A stretch of 64,000 nucleotides of DNA, from the NCBI GenBank assembly GCA_011800805.1, contig MPNW01000004.1, forward strand, positions 142,858 through 206,857, read 5' to 3'. The translations under genes and the position numbers were made by a program. This document shows, in pieces, positions 21,857 through 34,300 of the stretch. How positions within the stretch are numbered: the stretch's first letter is position 1; each line of letters begins with the position of its first letter. Under the pieces are notes generated by a model. The model saw nothing but the letters and a program-made list of their open reading frames with translations, ran no database searches and was not told the DNA's origin. Source of the stretch: Hirudo medicinalis. Taxonomy: Eukaryota > Annelida > Clitellata > Hirudinida > Hirudinidae.

Positions 21857-23974
21857 TCAGGGGTCCATGTCCATGTCATCTTCGATTAGGTCTTCATAAC
21901 AGCCAATGTCCTCACTAAAAATTTCAATTAAATCGATTACAGGCTTGATTCATTAACGACTTCATGCAACGAAAGGTCATGAAAAGTCCTTAACAAAAGC
22001 ACCAACAAACCTCATCATTTCCTCAAATGCAGGAAAACTGTCACTTTCTTTAGGATGAAATGTCTCCTTAGGATCGGATGTCTCCTCATTATTTCCTTTG
22101 TTGGTGTTATTGAGCTTCTTTTTGATCTCTTCAAGAACTCCATCACCAGGTGGTTTCCATAGGACTAATTGGAGACCTGGTTTGACTCTGGAAGCGATGA
22201 CCAATAAATGTATCAGAGTTGATTACATAAGATAAAGACATTGATGACTGGTATTCTGATATTAAGTAAAAATGTCATAAACTGTAAATCATTAGTTTCA
22301 CACAAACTGCAATTAAAATGCAATAATTGGAATACTCCTAATCCACTGAGAAGTGCCTAAATATCATGACATCAATAAGTAACCAACATTTCATCAACGA
22401 CAGATTTAGGCAGGATTTCTTTTGATTTAAAGTCAACCTTGAACTCATCTTTCATCTCTAGAGTGGCACCCCCTTTAAGTAGATCAATAAGGTTTTTTTG
22501 TGATTCTGAGAGAGGGTCAAAACTTGTGCTGCAAGCAAAAAAGTTATTATCTGTGAGATGCTACTGCACATTAAAATAATTTAATATTTCACCAGAAGAT
22601 ATTATTTGCAATTGTTAATACATTATGATCACTAACTTACATACTTAATACATTGTTGTCAACAGTATACAAAATGTGTAAAGCATTAATGCCTAATTAA
22701 AAATTATTCAAAACAGTGATGATAAGATCACCTTGAAGATTCTCCTGATATGTCCATACTGCATTAAAACAATTACAGATCAATACAAGTCATCTACTAG
22801 ATGATGAATTATGAATAAAGCACACATGAATCAATGATTCCTTGAAATTCAAATTATCTTAAGATAGTGAAGTGATTACACTGTGTTGATAGCAAGAAAC
22901 AAGATGAAAACCTTGGAGATTCCTCAGTGCTAAACCAGGGAGCATGGCTGTTGGTGCTTGTGCTGCTGGTTTGTGAATGAAGGTTGAGGTCACTCATGAA
23001 GGCAGACATTTTGGCTTCATCAATTTTTACTTTTGCAGGAAGAGGAGAAAATAAGCTGGGAATAACAAATAACTCATATAAATTTAAATTCAAACAAAGC
23101 ATTTAATAACAATTAGCAGTAGCATTTAATGATGACTTAATAAAAATTGTATCAAAAGCTTAGAAAGTGATAAGTAATTCTGCTTAAGACCTTCTGACAA
23201 AAGTCAGCTTTTAAAAATCTGTGGAAAGTCATTGAATAACAATATATTCTCCCCAGATTTGATAATACTAGTAATTTTGAAGGTTCCATTCAAACTTATG
23301 AATTAGCATTACTAGCAGAACTAGCATTACTGTCAATATCAAAAGATACATACTCAACATCGGATGCTTTTCTTTTCAATCCAAACTTTCTAGCACTGCA
23401 AGAAGGCCTGATAATATATTATTGTTATTAAGGACTTGAACCATGAAAATACTCTCATGAAAATGTTCTCAAGCAATAGTGAAACAATAATTTAAATAAA
23501 CAGATAAATTAAATGTTTAATAATTCAAATGACAAAGAATAGCAACTGGTTAAAAGTATTAACTTTTCCAAAAATATTATAACTTGATGCTTAACAAAAC
23601 GTATCCTCTTCACAAAAAATAATATCAAGTACAATTATTAGTAATTTTTAAAGTGCAATTAAGGACACTCACATTTCTTGAGTCACAATAATGTGGGGAT
23701 TAAAAGATTCATTAGGGACTACATCCGGAATGTTGCTGAAGTTGTTTGGAAATGAACCTAAATTCATATATATACCTTGATTCATAACTGGTGCCTGTGG
23801 ACAAACATATCCTACTGTAGGGGTTGCCTGGGAGTTAGCATAAAAAGGACAGGAGTTGGGAGCAATTTGATAGGGATACTGTAAAATTGGGTTTCTGTCA
23901 GAAGTGTGTGATGGCACTTGGTAAGAGTTCATTGACAGGCAAGAGCTCGAAAAGCCAGAATTGTTATGAATCAT
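21857..23974 (-). CDS. CCDC117-like protein
   Basis: A 5' untranslated exon ends near 24162 (donor GTATGTG). Coding exons are 23974-23673, about 23398-23352, 23055-22908, a possible microexon near 22742-22730, about 22527-22391, 22187-22011 and 21914-21857. The ATG at 23974 gives MIHNNSGF and a Pro/Asn/Tyr-rich disordered N-terminus. A basic stretch (KFGLKRKAS) and the helix word AKMSAFMSDLNLH follow. The C-terminal block has KDEFKVDF, then LQLVLWKPPGD, ending in the acidic EDLIEDDMDMDP. The order of a K-rich segment, KxEF helix and ELVLWKP motif is what I recall for CCDC117, a vertebrate protein linked to the MMS19/CIA iron-sulfur targeting machinery. A related ELLLW motif also occurs in HCFC1R1, so the assignment is tentative. 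Confidence 0.55.
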
Positions 23975-24639
23975 TTTCTGTAAGACAAATGCAATATGTT
24001 TTGAACAAAACATGAAACAAAATGTTATATTCCTCCAACATATCCACTAGAAAATTTTAAAAATAAGTCTTAGTTTAGTAGACGCATTTCTTTAGTTATA
24101 TCTTTATGTGAGGAAAAATGAATGCCATTACACATAGACGCAAGGTTTAAACACATACCGCAACCTCAACGAGAACGTGACGAGTGTATAAACAAGAAGA
24201 GGTTGCTCAATTTATGACCAAGGAGATAAACAAGTTGGAAATTTCTCGAAACATCTTTACAATTGTTTTCCAAAAACTGTTACAATGATATTTATTCTAA
24301 ATTTGAAAAACAGTTTCAAAATTTATATATAATGTATAAAATTATCTTAAAGAAATTGTAGCGTTTGTAAAAAAAATAACTTAAGTACATTTCTGGTCTT
24401 TAATCTTAATATTTTTGCACTTTCAGTTCTCGTTAATTATTAGCCTCATTCAGATCATCTAAGCAAAACTATAGTGTAGGAGTTGCACGATTGAGATTCT
24501 AATTATCTAAACGACCATTAAAAAAATGTAACGATTTGAAAATAATCGGCTGCAGAAATACTGGTAAGCGGGCTAAGTTGCTCCTTTAAACTCATTTAAT
24601 TCTCTGACTGAAACTCTGCCACACTAAGGCTTTCTGCGA

Positions 24640-25480
24640 AGGTCTTATGCTGCGCCATCAGCGACTGCAAACGTTTCCGATTGAATGCCAGCCAAACCGG
24701 TACGATCTGACTCCTTATCTTTCCACACCTGGGGCTCTGGCTAAATTCAGACTGAACACTCATACCAACAAAACTACTCGATCCAGTTATGCATATCTCA
24801 GAGAGAATCGCAACATTGCCAGGAGCTTTCTTATAACAGCCTTGGTTTTCTCAAAAATTGACTGCAACAATTCAACTCTGGTTGGTTTGCTTTCCTATCG
24901 CCTCAAACATCATCAGTGTCTCATCATTATACCTGCAAAATAATTTTTTTTTAAATGTCACCAGGTCACACAACTTCTTTAAAGAAGTTCTCCCCTGGTT
25001 ATGTGTTCAGCAAAGAACATGTCACAAGATATCTAACAATATTGAAGTCTCTCAGAGATCACGCACATTCCAGCCTATCCTTCATCCGTACTGCGCATAC
25101 CATGGGAAGGCGAGGGCTTAGATCAGCCAGAGGCTTTCAGCTCAAACTATCAATCGTGACCTGCGATGCTGGTCAACAGGCTCATTGAAGAGTCCAGACG
25201 GGATTCTTTAAGAGATACTTTAAGAGTAAGAAGAAACGGAGGTAACCTAATAAAAACGTTAACAAATTTATCACCAGAATTTTTCTTTGTGGCCACCTAA
25301 TTCCATAAGGGGCAAGGACATAACAAGCTACACAAGAAAGCATTTAATGAAGGACAATTATTTCAGCACAACAGTGGTGAGACTGTGGAATAAGCTCGAT
25401 GAGAAGACAATGCAAATTCAAGTTCAGTAGAACCATCCATAATAGGTTCATTGAGATTCATATACAAAAAGGAATGAATT
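24640..25480 (+). mobile_element. Degenerate LINE ORF2 fragments
   Basis: Short plus-strand readings resemble the C-terminal part of non-LTR ORF2. At about 24825-24920 there is LITALVFSKIDCNNSTLVGL, like the usual ALVxSKLDYCNxLLxGL word. At about 25315-25430 there is YTRKHLMKDNYFSTTVVRLW, like the common FFSxRVVxLWNxLP tail word. Frames are broken by stops and shifts. No intact gene is present between the CCDC117-like gene and the small membrane-protein gene. Confidence 0.5.
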
Positions 25481-26005
25481 ATCACATTTCCTCAAGCCAC
25501 TACAAGTAAATGTTAAGTTAACTCAGGTACTTGCTGAACCTTTGCCATTGCATAATAGCCAGCAGCAGAAATGAAACTCTGCAAACCTTTTCCCAGACTT
25601 AATCCAAATCATTCAACCACATAAAGGAATTTAAAAAAACCATGAATTTATTGCTGCTGTAATTACACAATTCTCCCGTGCCTCATCTATTTCAAACAAC
25701 TCTGATCCAGAAATTTCACAGTATTGAATGTTTATAAAGTTATGAAATTAATTTAGTTTATAAAATGGGATAATATGGTTAAAATTATGGTAACAGGAGG
25801 TTGGCAGTCCTACCAAAGCAGTTGATTACTGAATCCCAGTCAGGGCTGAAATACACTGCAACTGATTTAGTAAAATATGCATTAATATAAAATTTATTAA
25901 AATTAACATCCAATCCATCAGAGTAGAAGTTGAACAGCACTGTTTAGGAGAAAGTCAATCTTAGATGCATTTTTCAAAATTTATGTTTGTGAGTTTGCCC
26001 ATAAA
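25481..26005. other. Intergenic / 3' flank, nothing recognised
   Basis: A+T-rich DNA downstream of the small minus-strand gene, and probably its 3' untranslated region. I see no coding or structural signal. Confidence 0.5.
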
Positions 26006-26360
26006 TCAATTTGAGAGAATATTTTTAGCATCCTTTTCTTTCTGAAATTCCAAACGTTTGGCACTTATGGCAGCGACACGTCTATCTCTCTCTTCTAGGT
26101 CCTCCTGCATCTTAGCAACACTTCTAGATATATATCCTCGACCCTTTACAGAACTAAAGAAAATAATCTCATTAAGTGAGAAAATGTATAAAATAAAAAA
26201 TGCTGATTCTTAACCTTACTAGTAGTACTAATCCACCAAATAGAGTGGTGACGGACAATATTCCAGCGACAACCTTTAATCTTGCTACAAATGCCTTAGT
26301 CCCGGAAAAATAGCCTTCTCTCTTGATTCTGCCAATGTCGCGCCCACCCAAACTCTCCAT
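26006..26360 (-). CDS. Small single-pass membrane protein, 97 residues, family not recognised
   Basis: Two coding exons, 26360-26215 and 26153-26006, are joined across a 61-bp intron (donor AAG|GTTAAG, acceptor TTTCTTTAG). The start ATG lies in a short upstream region. The product has a basic N-terminal segment (RIKREGYFSGTKAFVARLK), one hydrophobic helix (VVAGILSVTTLFGGLVLLV), and a charged, probably helical C-terminus (KMQEDLEERDRRVAAISAKR) ending in NILSN. A small protein with a positive N-terminus and one helix could sit in a mitochondrial or endoplasmic membrane, but nothing in it identifies a family. It lies head to head with the RING-NHL gene about 370 bp away. Confidence 0.65.
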
Positions 26361-26729
26361 TTTTTATTTAGGTATAGTGCGGCAGAAACAACCTTGCCGT
26401 AAAAAAAAAAAACAGCTATCTTATCACCCACTTTAAGCCTGGGTAGGAGTTTAAGTCAGGTTAAGTGCATAATTAGTTTGTAATATTTACAACATCTATA
26501 TTTTAGTATTTTTGCTTTAAAATAAAAAAAATAAAATATAGATTTCTAAAAACCTAACCCTAACTTCCCTAATGCTTTACTTATACGTGCCTTGAAAAAT
26601 AACTGAAGCCCTTGGTACATTTCCTGGTCTTCCGATTTAGTAGGTGGGTGTACAGAGAGTAATGGTCTTGTGTTTTATATTTTATTATCTTTTTATGTTG
26701 TATTCTTGTTTCGACAGATTTTTCGAGAG
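26361..26729. promoter_or_regulatory. Divergent region between the small membrane protein gene and the RING-NHL gene
   Basis: It contains long A runs and, before the RING-NHL ATG, an acceptor-like TTTCGACAG ending at 26717. This suggests a 5' untranslated exon and intron for the plus-strand gene. Confidence 0.45.
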
Positions 26730-29506
26730 ATGGAACCTTTTTCTGGATATTCAAGTAATGCAACAGCTCAGGATCACAAGAATTTAACATGTTTTCTGTG
26801 TACTAGATATTACACTAGTCCAAGGATCTTACCATGCCATCATGTTTTTTGTTTATCTTGCATCAAGACATTGTGTGATAAATCAAAAATCACAAATACA
26901 ACCTCACCCATAAAGAAAAAAATTGTTTGTCCGAGGTGTAAGGCTCGTCTTAGTGTACCAGCTGGTGGTGTTGAGAGTTTTCCACTTGATCACAAAACTC
27001 AGTCTTTGACAGAACAAGTTATTCAAGAGCTTGCTCAGGACATATCCAGATCAATCAATAATCCCAAGGAAGAAACCTTTTCTGAATTGACAAAGAATTC
27101 TCCAAATGGCAGGAAAAAATTAAATCATGACAATTTTAGAAATTCCCACCAGACAGCTAGTGATATTGAAAATTTACCTTCATATAATAGGGGAGCAGAT
27201 AGCCCTTCACCTTCAGCCTCACTTTATGGAGACTTCTCAAAGTACGCCAAGTACTTCAATCAAGATAGCAATGTTGATGGCGACTACAAGCCAACAATAA
27301 AAGCTGACCATACAAGAGTTGGATATGAGTCAAGCACTAGATTCAGAAATCGGAGAGTGAACAGCAGAGAAAGACAAGGCTCAGAAGAAAAGGAAATGAG
27401 AAGGAGAACTTGGTATGGTTCAACTCTTCAGCATAGAAGAGCTCAATCTCTCAATAGAGCATCAATGTTTGTTGGAGTTGATGATAAGGAGAAGAAGTCT
27501 TCTGAAAACCTTTTCAAAATATCAGAGGACAGGGAGCAGACTACTCCAGGTAATGCATCTTCTAATGTGCCAGTGTTTTCGAGTGATCTTCCTTTTAATA
27601 AAAAGCCATCAGTTGAAAGCCAGAACAAGGCAAGCTATGCTCCATGGTACAAGAACAATGAGGAGAGGTTTGACTATTCTAGACCAAAATCTGCCAATAC
27701 TAGTGACTTTAAATTTGAAGCATCCTATGGAACTGGTGAACCAATGTCTGAGAAAAATCAAAAACGAGATTTCACACCTAGGTCAGGCTTGGGAGGACCA
27801 ACAAGAATGACTCTGCCAACTCATAGAGAGAACTTAGTCACAGATAGTTTTTGAGGCAAAAATCAAAAGAAAAGAGCCCTGCTGATGAATCAGGAACTTA
27901 TGTCAAATCACGCCAGAAAACACCATGGATGGAAGAATCCAATGATAGAAAACAAAGTCCCTCTGTAGGAAGTTTCACTTGCTTCCCAAAACAGTCTGAA
28001 TCACCTGAGAGACAGGAACCAACTAGAACCTTTGTAGGCTCGAGACATAATAGATTTCAGAGGTTGAGAGGAGTTAATGATCAGAATTGGAAGGATGACA
28101 AGAAAGAGAATGAATTCATTTCCCAATCCTTTGGAGAATCTACAAGAGCTCACAGAGTGACATCGAGGGAGAACTTGCACCTGGACATTGATAATCAAGA
28201 GCCACAACACAAGCCAAAAGAACAAGACAGTCTCTTAAGTCATCAGGACTCTTCTCCCAGAAGAAGTAGATCTAGGAAGAGTCACAAAGCTAGGTGCAGA
28301 AGTGTTGAATCAAAATACAGCTTGAACAAGAATGACTTCAACAGTGAGTCAGAGTTCAGGAAGCACCTTCTGAATATGACAATGAGCAAAGAGAAGTATC
28401 AGCATATGATGGAGGACTTCAAGAAAGGTCAGTTGATTAATATGAGGTCTGATTCTATTGGTGGCTGTGATATTGATCCTGATGATGTACAGTCTGAAGT
28501 GAAGATTAAGATGCAAGAAGACAAAGAAAATGTAGAAATCGATCCAAATAAATCTGATGATGGCAATAAGGCCTTTCAAAAAGAAGTAGAATCTCCAAAA
28601 CCACCAAAGGAGCCTCTTATAGATGAGAATCTAATTATTACGTTCAGGACCAAATACTCATCTCCACTTGATATCAAACGATTCCCTAAGCAAGAAACCT
28701 ATCCAGAGTATTGTGAAGGCATGTTGAAGCGATGGTCCTATCAGAAAAATGATTATGGAATCCCAACATCTGCTGTTTTCTTGAGTTCAGGAAATCTTGT
28801 TGTTGCAGAGTATGGTCTGAGTTATTTGGAGTTTTTTGATGCTGGTGGCCATTTAGAACATAATTTGACTGGAATCAAACCTTATGGACTGACCAAGTCC
28901 AGTCTTAACCAGAACATTATAGTTGGAGACAGAAAGGGCAAATGCATCAGAATATTTGACGAATATGGGGCCGATGTCTCTCAGATAGACAATCTTGGAA
29001 GCATTGAATGGCTGGCAGGAATGGCAACCAGAAGAGATGGTGGACTAATATTGTGTGACAGAGGTCGGTGCAAGATCCTCATCTGCAACAGTGCTGGTGA
29101 GAAGATTAAAGAGTTTGGATCATTTGGGTCTAGTGCAAAGCAATTATGCATGGCTGACTTTCTTGCTGTGGACAGTAAGAACAGAATATTGGTGGCTGAT
29201 TCCGGAAACCACTGTGTTAAGGTCTTTGATCCAGATGGTACATACTTGAAAGTCATTGGTAGCAGAGGTAATGGGGATGGACAGATGGAGTGGCCCAAAG
29301 GAATTGCCATTGACAAGGACGACAACATCATAGTGGCTGACACATTGAACCACAGAATAAGCCTCTACTCCCCTGATGGCACTTTTGTAAAACATCTCAT
29401 GACATCAATACCAGATCCATACAACATAACTTGTTCTGACGGGAATTTGGGAGTCCTCCATTACAACCTGAGGGGGATGTCTCAGTATGACGTTTATACT
29501 TATTGA
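26730..29506 (+). CDS. RING finger-NHL repeat protein (TRIM-NHL type E3 ligase), frameshifted at 27848-27852
   Basis: The ATG at 26730 opens a C3HC4 RING finger (CFLCTRYYTSPRILPCHHVF, then CLSC and CPRC) in the first 75 residues. About 560 residues of charged, Ser/Arg-rich, probably disordered sequence follow without a B-box. The C-terminal 260 residues are NHL beta-propeller repeats (ILVADSGNHCVKVFDPDG, IIVADTLNHRISLYSPDG). The frame stops at a TGA at 27852-27854, and the next frame (-1) is open from 27851 to the stop at 29506. One extra T in the TTTTT run would join them into about 925 residues. RING-NHL proteins (malin, TRIM32/Thin, NHL-1) are ubiquitin ligases or RNA regulators. Lack of a B-box with a long linker is closest in plan to insect Thin or malin. 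The coding region is nearly intronless. Confidence 0.85.
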
Positions 29507-31363
29507 AATCTTGTTTTTTGCTCAGCAGAAACATGTCAGTAATATTTTTATATTTGTTATATTTTTGCTGCTTGTTTTTTTTTCTTTGGCATGATTTATT
29601 TGTCTAAGGTGCAGCCTTGCTTCTGCTGTTTTATTGTTAATTAATTAGTGAAAATTGTTACTGGCTGGAAAATTGGTGGCTGATTCTTTATTACCCCAAA
29701 TATTGCTTTTTTAAACAGTTATTTAATTTGAAGTGGATTGATTGATCGAATATTGAACATTTTGGCTTAAAATTTTATCATCTGCCTTTCATTTTGGTGT
29801 GATTCTGTGGTATGGTAAACTCCATCAATTTTTGGAACTGTTTATTCCGAATGTTTGCTTTTATGACAGCTGATCTTTGCCATGTGTTTTGCCTCTGCAA
29901 AGGCTTATTCGTTTCAGGCGGTCATTAGTTGGCATGAGCGCCTTTCGTAAATTTTCAATAATTGTTTAATCTTGCAGACTTTCGAATTTTAGATTGAAAT
30001 TATTTTGAAGGGATGGATAACCCACGGTGTAACCAGCTGTACGTCATGAATGTCTCAAACTCGGTGATTCGTCCGAGGTGGTTTTGTAAGTCTGGGTTAA
30101 TGCCGAAAGTACGACATAAAAATTAGCGTCTGTCAACCGTACGAGCAGGCTCAGTTGAATTCTTGCTACCAACTCTCTAGCCATGGAACAAACTAGTTAG
30201 GTGCCTGCTGGAGTTGCGAAAACTAGTAGAGCGGGCCTTCGGAAGCAATACAAACCATTGAGTTCGGAACTGGCAACGAAAATTGTTTCCCGCTACATGA
30301 TTTGAAGCCCCCTCAACAGATGTCAGCACTTGGCATGCATGCAGTCACTGCTTAGTGAAGTTTGGAGAGTAATTAAGGGCGATATTTCTGCTTTTGTCAG
30401 GACAGGCCCCTGTTCAACCTCTCAAAATCGGCCTAAAATTAAATGATCTCCCATTATTGTGTGAAAATGTCTTTCATGCTTCCACATCGGAGAAATCGGG
30501 GGATGGTAACAGAAATCAGCCACAGTCGCAACAGGCTCGGTATTAACTACAACGAATAATAAATTTGACAGTTGTTAGTTTCAGAACGTCATACTCCGAA
30601 TGTTCGAAAATATAACTTGTAACAGCATTCCATGTCCAAATTAAAACAATTTGAAAACGCACATTCTATTCAAAACGAGCACGCGATTCGAAGCTGGATA
30701 AGGTCCTTATTACGCGTGGGAGGAATGTTGAAGTGGAAGCGAAAGAAGTTAAACAGCTGAGAATACAGACTAGTACCCACACTTTGCAGAAGCTAAACTT
30801 AAATTACGTGATATGAAATCGAGTGTCTCTCGAGCGACTAACTATATCACCAAGACACAAATGACGAAATTACTAAAAGTCGTAAACGGACTTAACAAAA
30901 TTCAGCGACCACTTTCGCTTTTACGTCATTGGAAATGCAATTATGCAAATACTAAGGCATAATTAAGGCATAAATAGGTTTAATCAAAACAATTAAAAAA
31001 ATAATTTTAAGCTTGTGAAAAATTACATTATTTAGAGCTACAGTGGCTACAGAATAAGCCAGTCACAAAAATAAGCTAGGATAGAATTAAGAGCCAGGAT
31101 GGCAAGTCAAGTGTTGGCAAACACAAAAAAACATTTCAATGGCAAATGCTCAAAGAGACCATTCTTAATGATAACTGAGCCAAGCTGAAATTCATACCTT
31201 TTTTGTTTACTTGTTTTGAAGCAAAGTGAATTCAGCTGTTGGTATAAGGAATGACATCAAATAACAAAACAAATAAAATATCCCACAAATTAAAAAATAA
31301 TCACTGAATTCTCCAACATGTGTCAGTGTCTGATAGCACATCATGCACAATTTCTAATAGTCT
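29507..31363. other. Convergent intergenic region with a CpG-rich block
   Basis: Between two converging genes. 29507-29990 is A+T-rich and likely 3' untranslated. From about 30000 to 30950 CpG becomes common: I count about 16 in 30001-30300 against about 2 in 29581-29880. No long reading frame or known RNA is visible in the block. 30960-31363 is again A+T-rich, probably the 3' untranslated region of the giant minus-strand gene. Confidence 0.5.
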
Positions 31364-34300
31364 CTAATGTAGATTTCCATTAAACTTATCAGAACTCAAG
31401 GAATATCTATATACATTGGAAAGGTTGACATTGCCTCTGTAGTTACGAGAAGGGTTGTAGTGATTGGTGTTAGGGTGGTCAACGACGGGTGCAGAATAAT
31501 TGCAGAATCTATCAGGGTAGAACTTGTAGATTGGAATCTCTGTAAAACCAGCATTCATGTTTGGCTGATAATAAGGATGAGAAATGGGAGGATTTGATGA
31601 AGGCATAATCTGCTTATAGTCTCTGGAACGTGTATTTCCTGGATTCATGAGAAGGGTTTCAATCTGGTAATTGGCTTTGAGAGAGGCCCTATTTCCCAAT
31701 CTATTGCTACCATCTTTTGATGCAACATCATGCAAGACACTTAACTTGGCAGGATGCATCCCAACATCTTTTTTCTTGTCCATTTTGCTCCTGGAAAAAT
31801 TATGGTCTTGAGATAAGGGTTGCTCAATTTTTTTTGCCTTCAGCTTAAACATGCTGTAGGAGCTCATATCACTGGAATTCTTTGGCAGGTAGACTTCCCT
31901 CAGATCAAAGACATCTTTTGAGGTGAAGGAATGAATGTGGGAATGCTTGAAGGAATCATTATCAGTAGTTTGGGACCTCAAAGCAGCCCTGTGGGCATTG
32001 TCATCTATTGCAGTATGACACTGTTCTGTCTCTTCTGTCTGTAGCACTGTACTTCCTTGGAGAGATCGAGATGAAGGATAACTTGAGTAAGAAACAGAGT
32101 ACCTGTAGGGTGCTTGAAAATCTGCATAAGGAATGTAATGGCGTTGAAGATGATACTGAGAAGATTCTGGGTGTATAGAATGTCTCGAGGAGTGATCTAT
32201 GTAATTCGCTCCGAACATGTGACAATCATTTTGATTCATGACCATCCTCGGATTAGTCAGGTTTGAAACATAACCATGGACTGGAGTCAGATTCAGTTTT
32301 GAAGCCAAATGATTTTGTAGACCATTCTTCATCTGAGATACAAAGGTGGATGCACTATTTTCTGGAAGAATGCCAGGCTGACTCTTATAGATATTGTCAG
32401 AGGCAGGGAGGCAGCATGCTTCACCAACGGTATGAGCCGAGAGATGTGTCAACCTGTAATTTGGAAACCCTTGCCCCATTGCTGGAAAGCCTGAAAAACC
32501 CTCCTTGTAGAGAGGGGTGGGTCTTATGGGGCGATTTGCAACCTTTTCTCGCTGCGGGCTGCAAACGTTGTTCAGTTCAACATAAGATGGCAGATGGTCC
32601 AAATGGATGTTATAATGGGGTTCTGGTTTGGCTCTGAGAATACGAGTGCTAGAAGAATTAATGGAAATATTTGACTGTTCAGCATAATAAGGCATTGAAG
32701 GGCACTTCATTTCCAGCATTTCATCCTTGCATTTCATCTGAAATGTTTCTTTAGGCATGTTGTCCAACTCAACAATGTTGTTAGGATAATGAAAAGCTCT
32801 TTTTCTTTCTGACACCATCAAAGCATAACCATCATCCTTGAAGCCATAGTTGGCATCAAACGAATTTTTTACATCAGCTGAGACAATGCTTGACAGATTT
32901 TGACTATTACCCTGACTCATGGCATCTTTGTAGCTGCAACTCGAACTGGGATGGTGTTGCATTGCTATAGATGCTTTTTCAAGACTTGAACAATTCTGCT
33001 GATTGACCGATGGCAGCTTGGGTTTGGAGAGCAATTTAACAAATGACCTCTGGTTTCCTAAACATCCACTTTCATAGAGAAAAACTGGCTTTTTCAACAA
33101 ATACTTTTCATGGCCTGAAGCTTCAGGACCATTCAAATGTTCTCTCCTCTCTGATTCCCTAAAAAATGAACAAGAACTCATACCACAAGGAGAGCCCAGA
33201 TAGAAAATGTTCTTATTCTTGAAATCATTTAAGGAGAAATCATCATTGGGCTCATAACCTATATAAAGTTTATTTTTGAAACAAGCTATGAAGTAATTTT
33301 CGGCTTCAGTATTTTTTACTGATTTCCTTCCCCACTTCTGAATAACTTTTTTCCTTCTTTGAGCTTGGAATTTTAATCTTTGGAACTTCTGGATAATGTA
33401 AGTGAGCCTCAAGTATTTCCAATGCAGAGCCTTTCTTTGCTTTTTCAGATTCTTCCTTTTCTTATTCTTTTCAGTGAATGATCTGCAGTACATTGTCTTT
33501 TCTGATATTAAGGAAAGAGCTTGTTTATCAAAATGTTTTGGATCAGAATTATTGTTCATACTCAACCACTTGCTTTTGAAAGACTTGAAAAAATTTGCCT
33601 TATTTCCTCGAGACAAGCAATCTGGAGAGATTTCATCCATAGAATGTGATACTTCTATGGCAATTGCAGATGATTCTGCACCAATATTTGAACCTTCAAG
33701 GCCAGATTGAGATGCTAAGGACAGTGTAGGGGTACGGATATTATATGTGCTGTTATCAAGGTCTTTTTGTTGGCAAGTGGAATAAAATTTCATTGCCAAT
33801 TCCTTACCATCTCTGCTGGCTTCATCTTCGTCGTCTTCCTCACCATTGAGTATATCACTGCTCATGAAATCAATGGCATCTCCCCCTTCAAGGATGGTAT
33901 AGCTGGAGACCTATCTCCATTGCTAAAGTAATTGCAATCATATCTCTCCACAAATTCATTGTTCTCAATGTGATGAAGATCTTCATCATCTGCATACTTT
34001 GAACTGAAAAAGTCAATATTCAAGATGCTCTCAACAGCAGCCTGGAGTTCTTCTGGATCATCATCCACTGGTTCCTCCTGGAGCATTCCTGACATACCAC
34101 TGTGTTCCTGAAAGAAAGAATTGCTGTTTGATTGTGGGGTAATCCCAGATTGAGCTTGGTAATTTCTTCTTGAAAAATCAAATCCATCCAGAAGGTTAGT
34201 CAGACTCTTCTCTGACCTATCATCCCTTGGGTCTTTCAAATCTTTTTTGAGGGTTGATGTTTCAATAGACCTTTCTGAAATGCATTGATTTGCATTCATA

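Noticed and set aside
30000..30500. Possible rRNA fragment in the CpG-rich block
   Set aside because: I compared it by eye with conserved 28S words and found no match on either strand.
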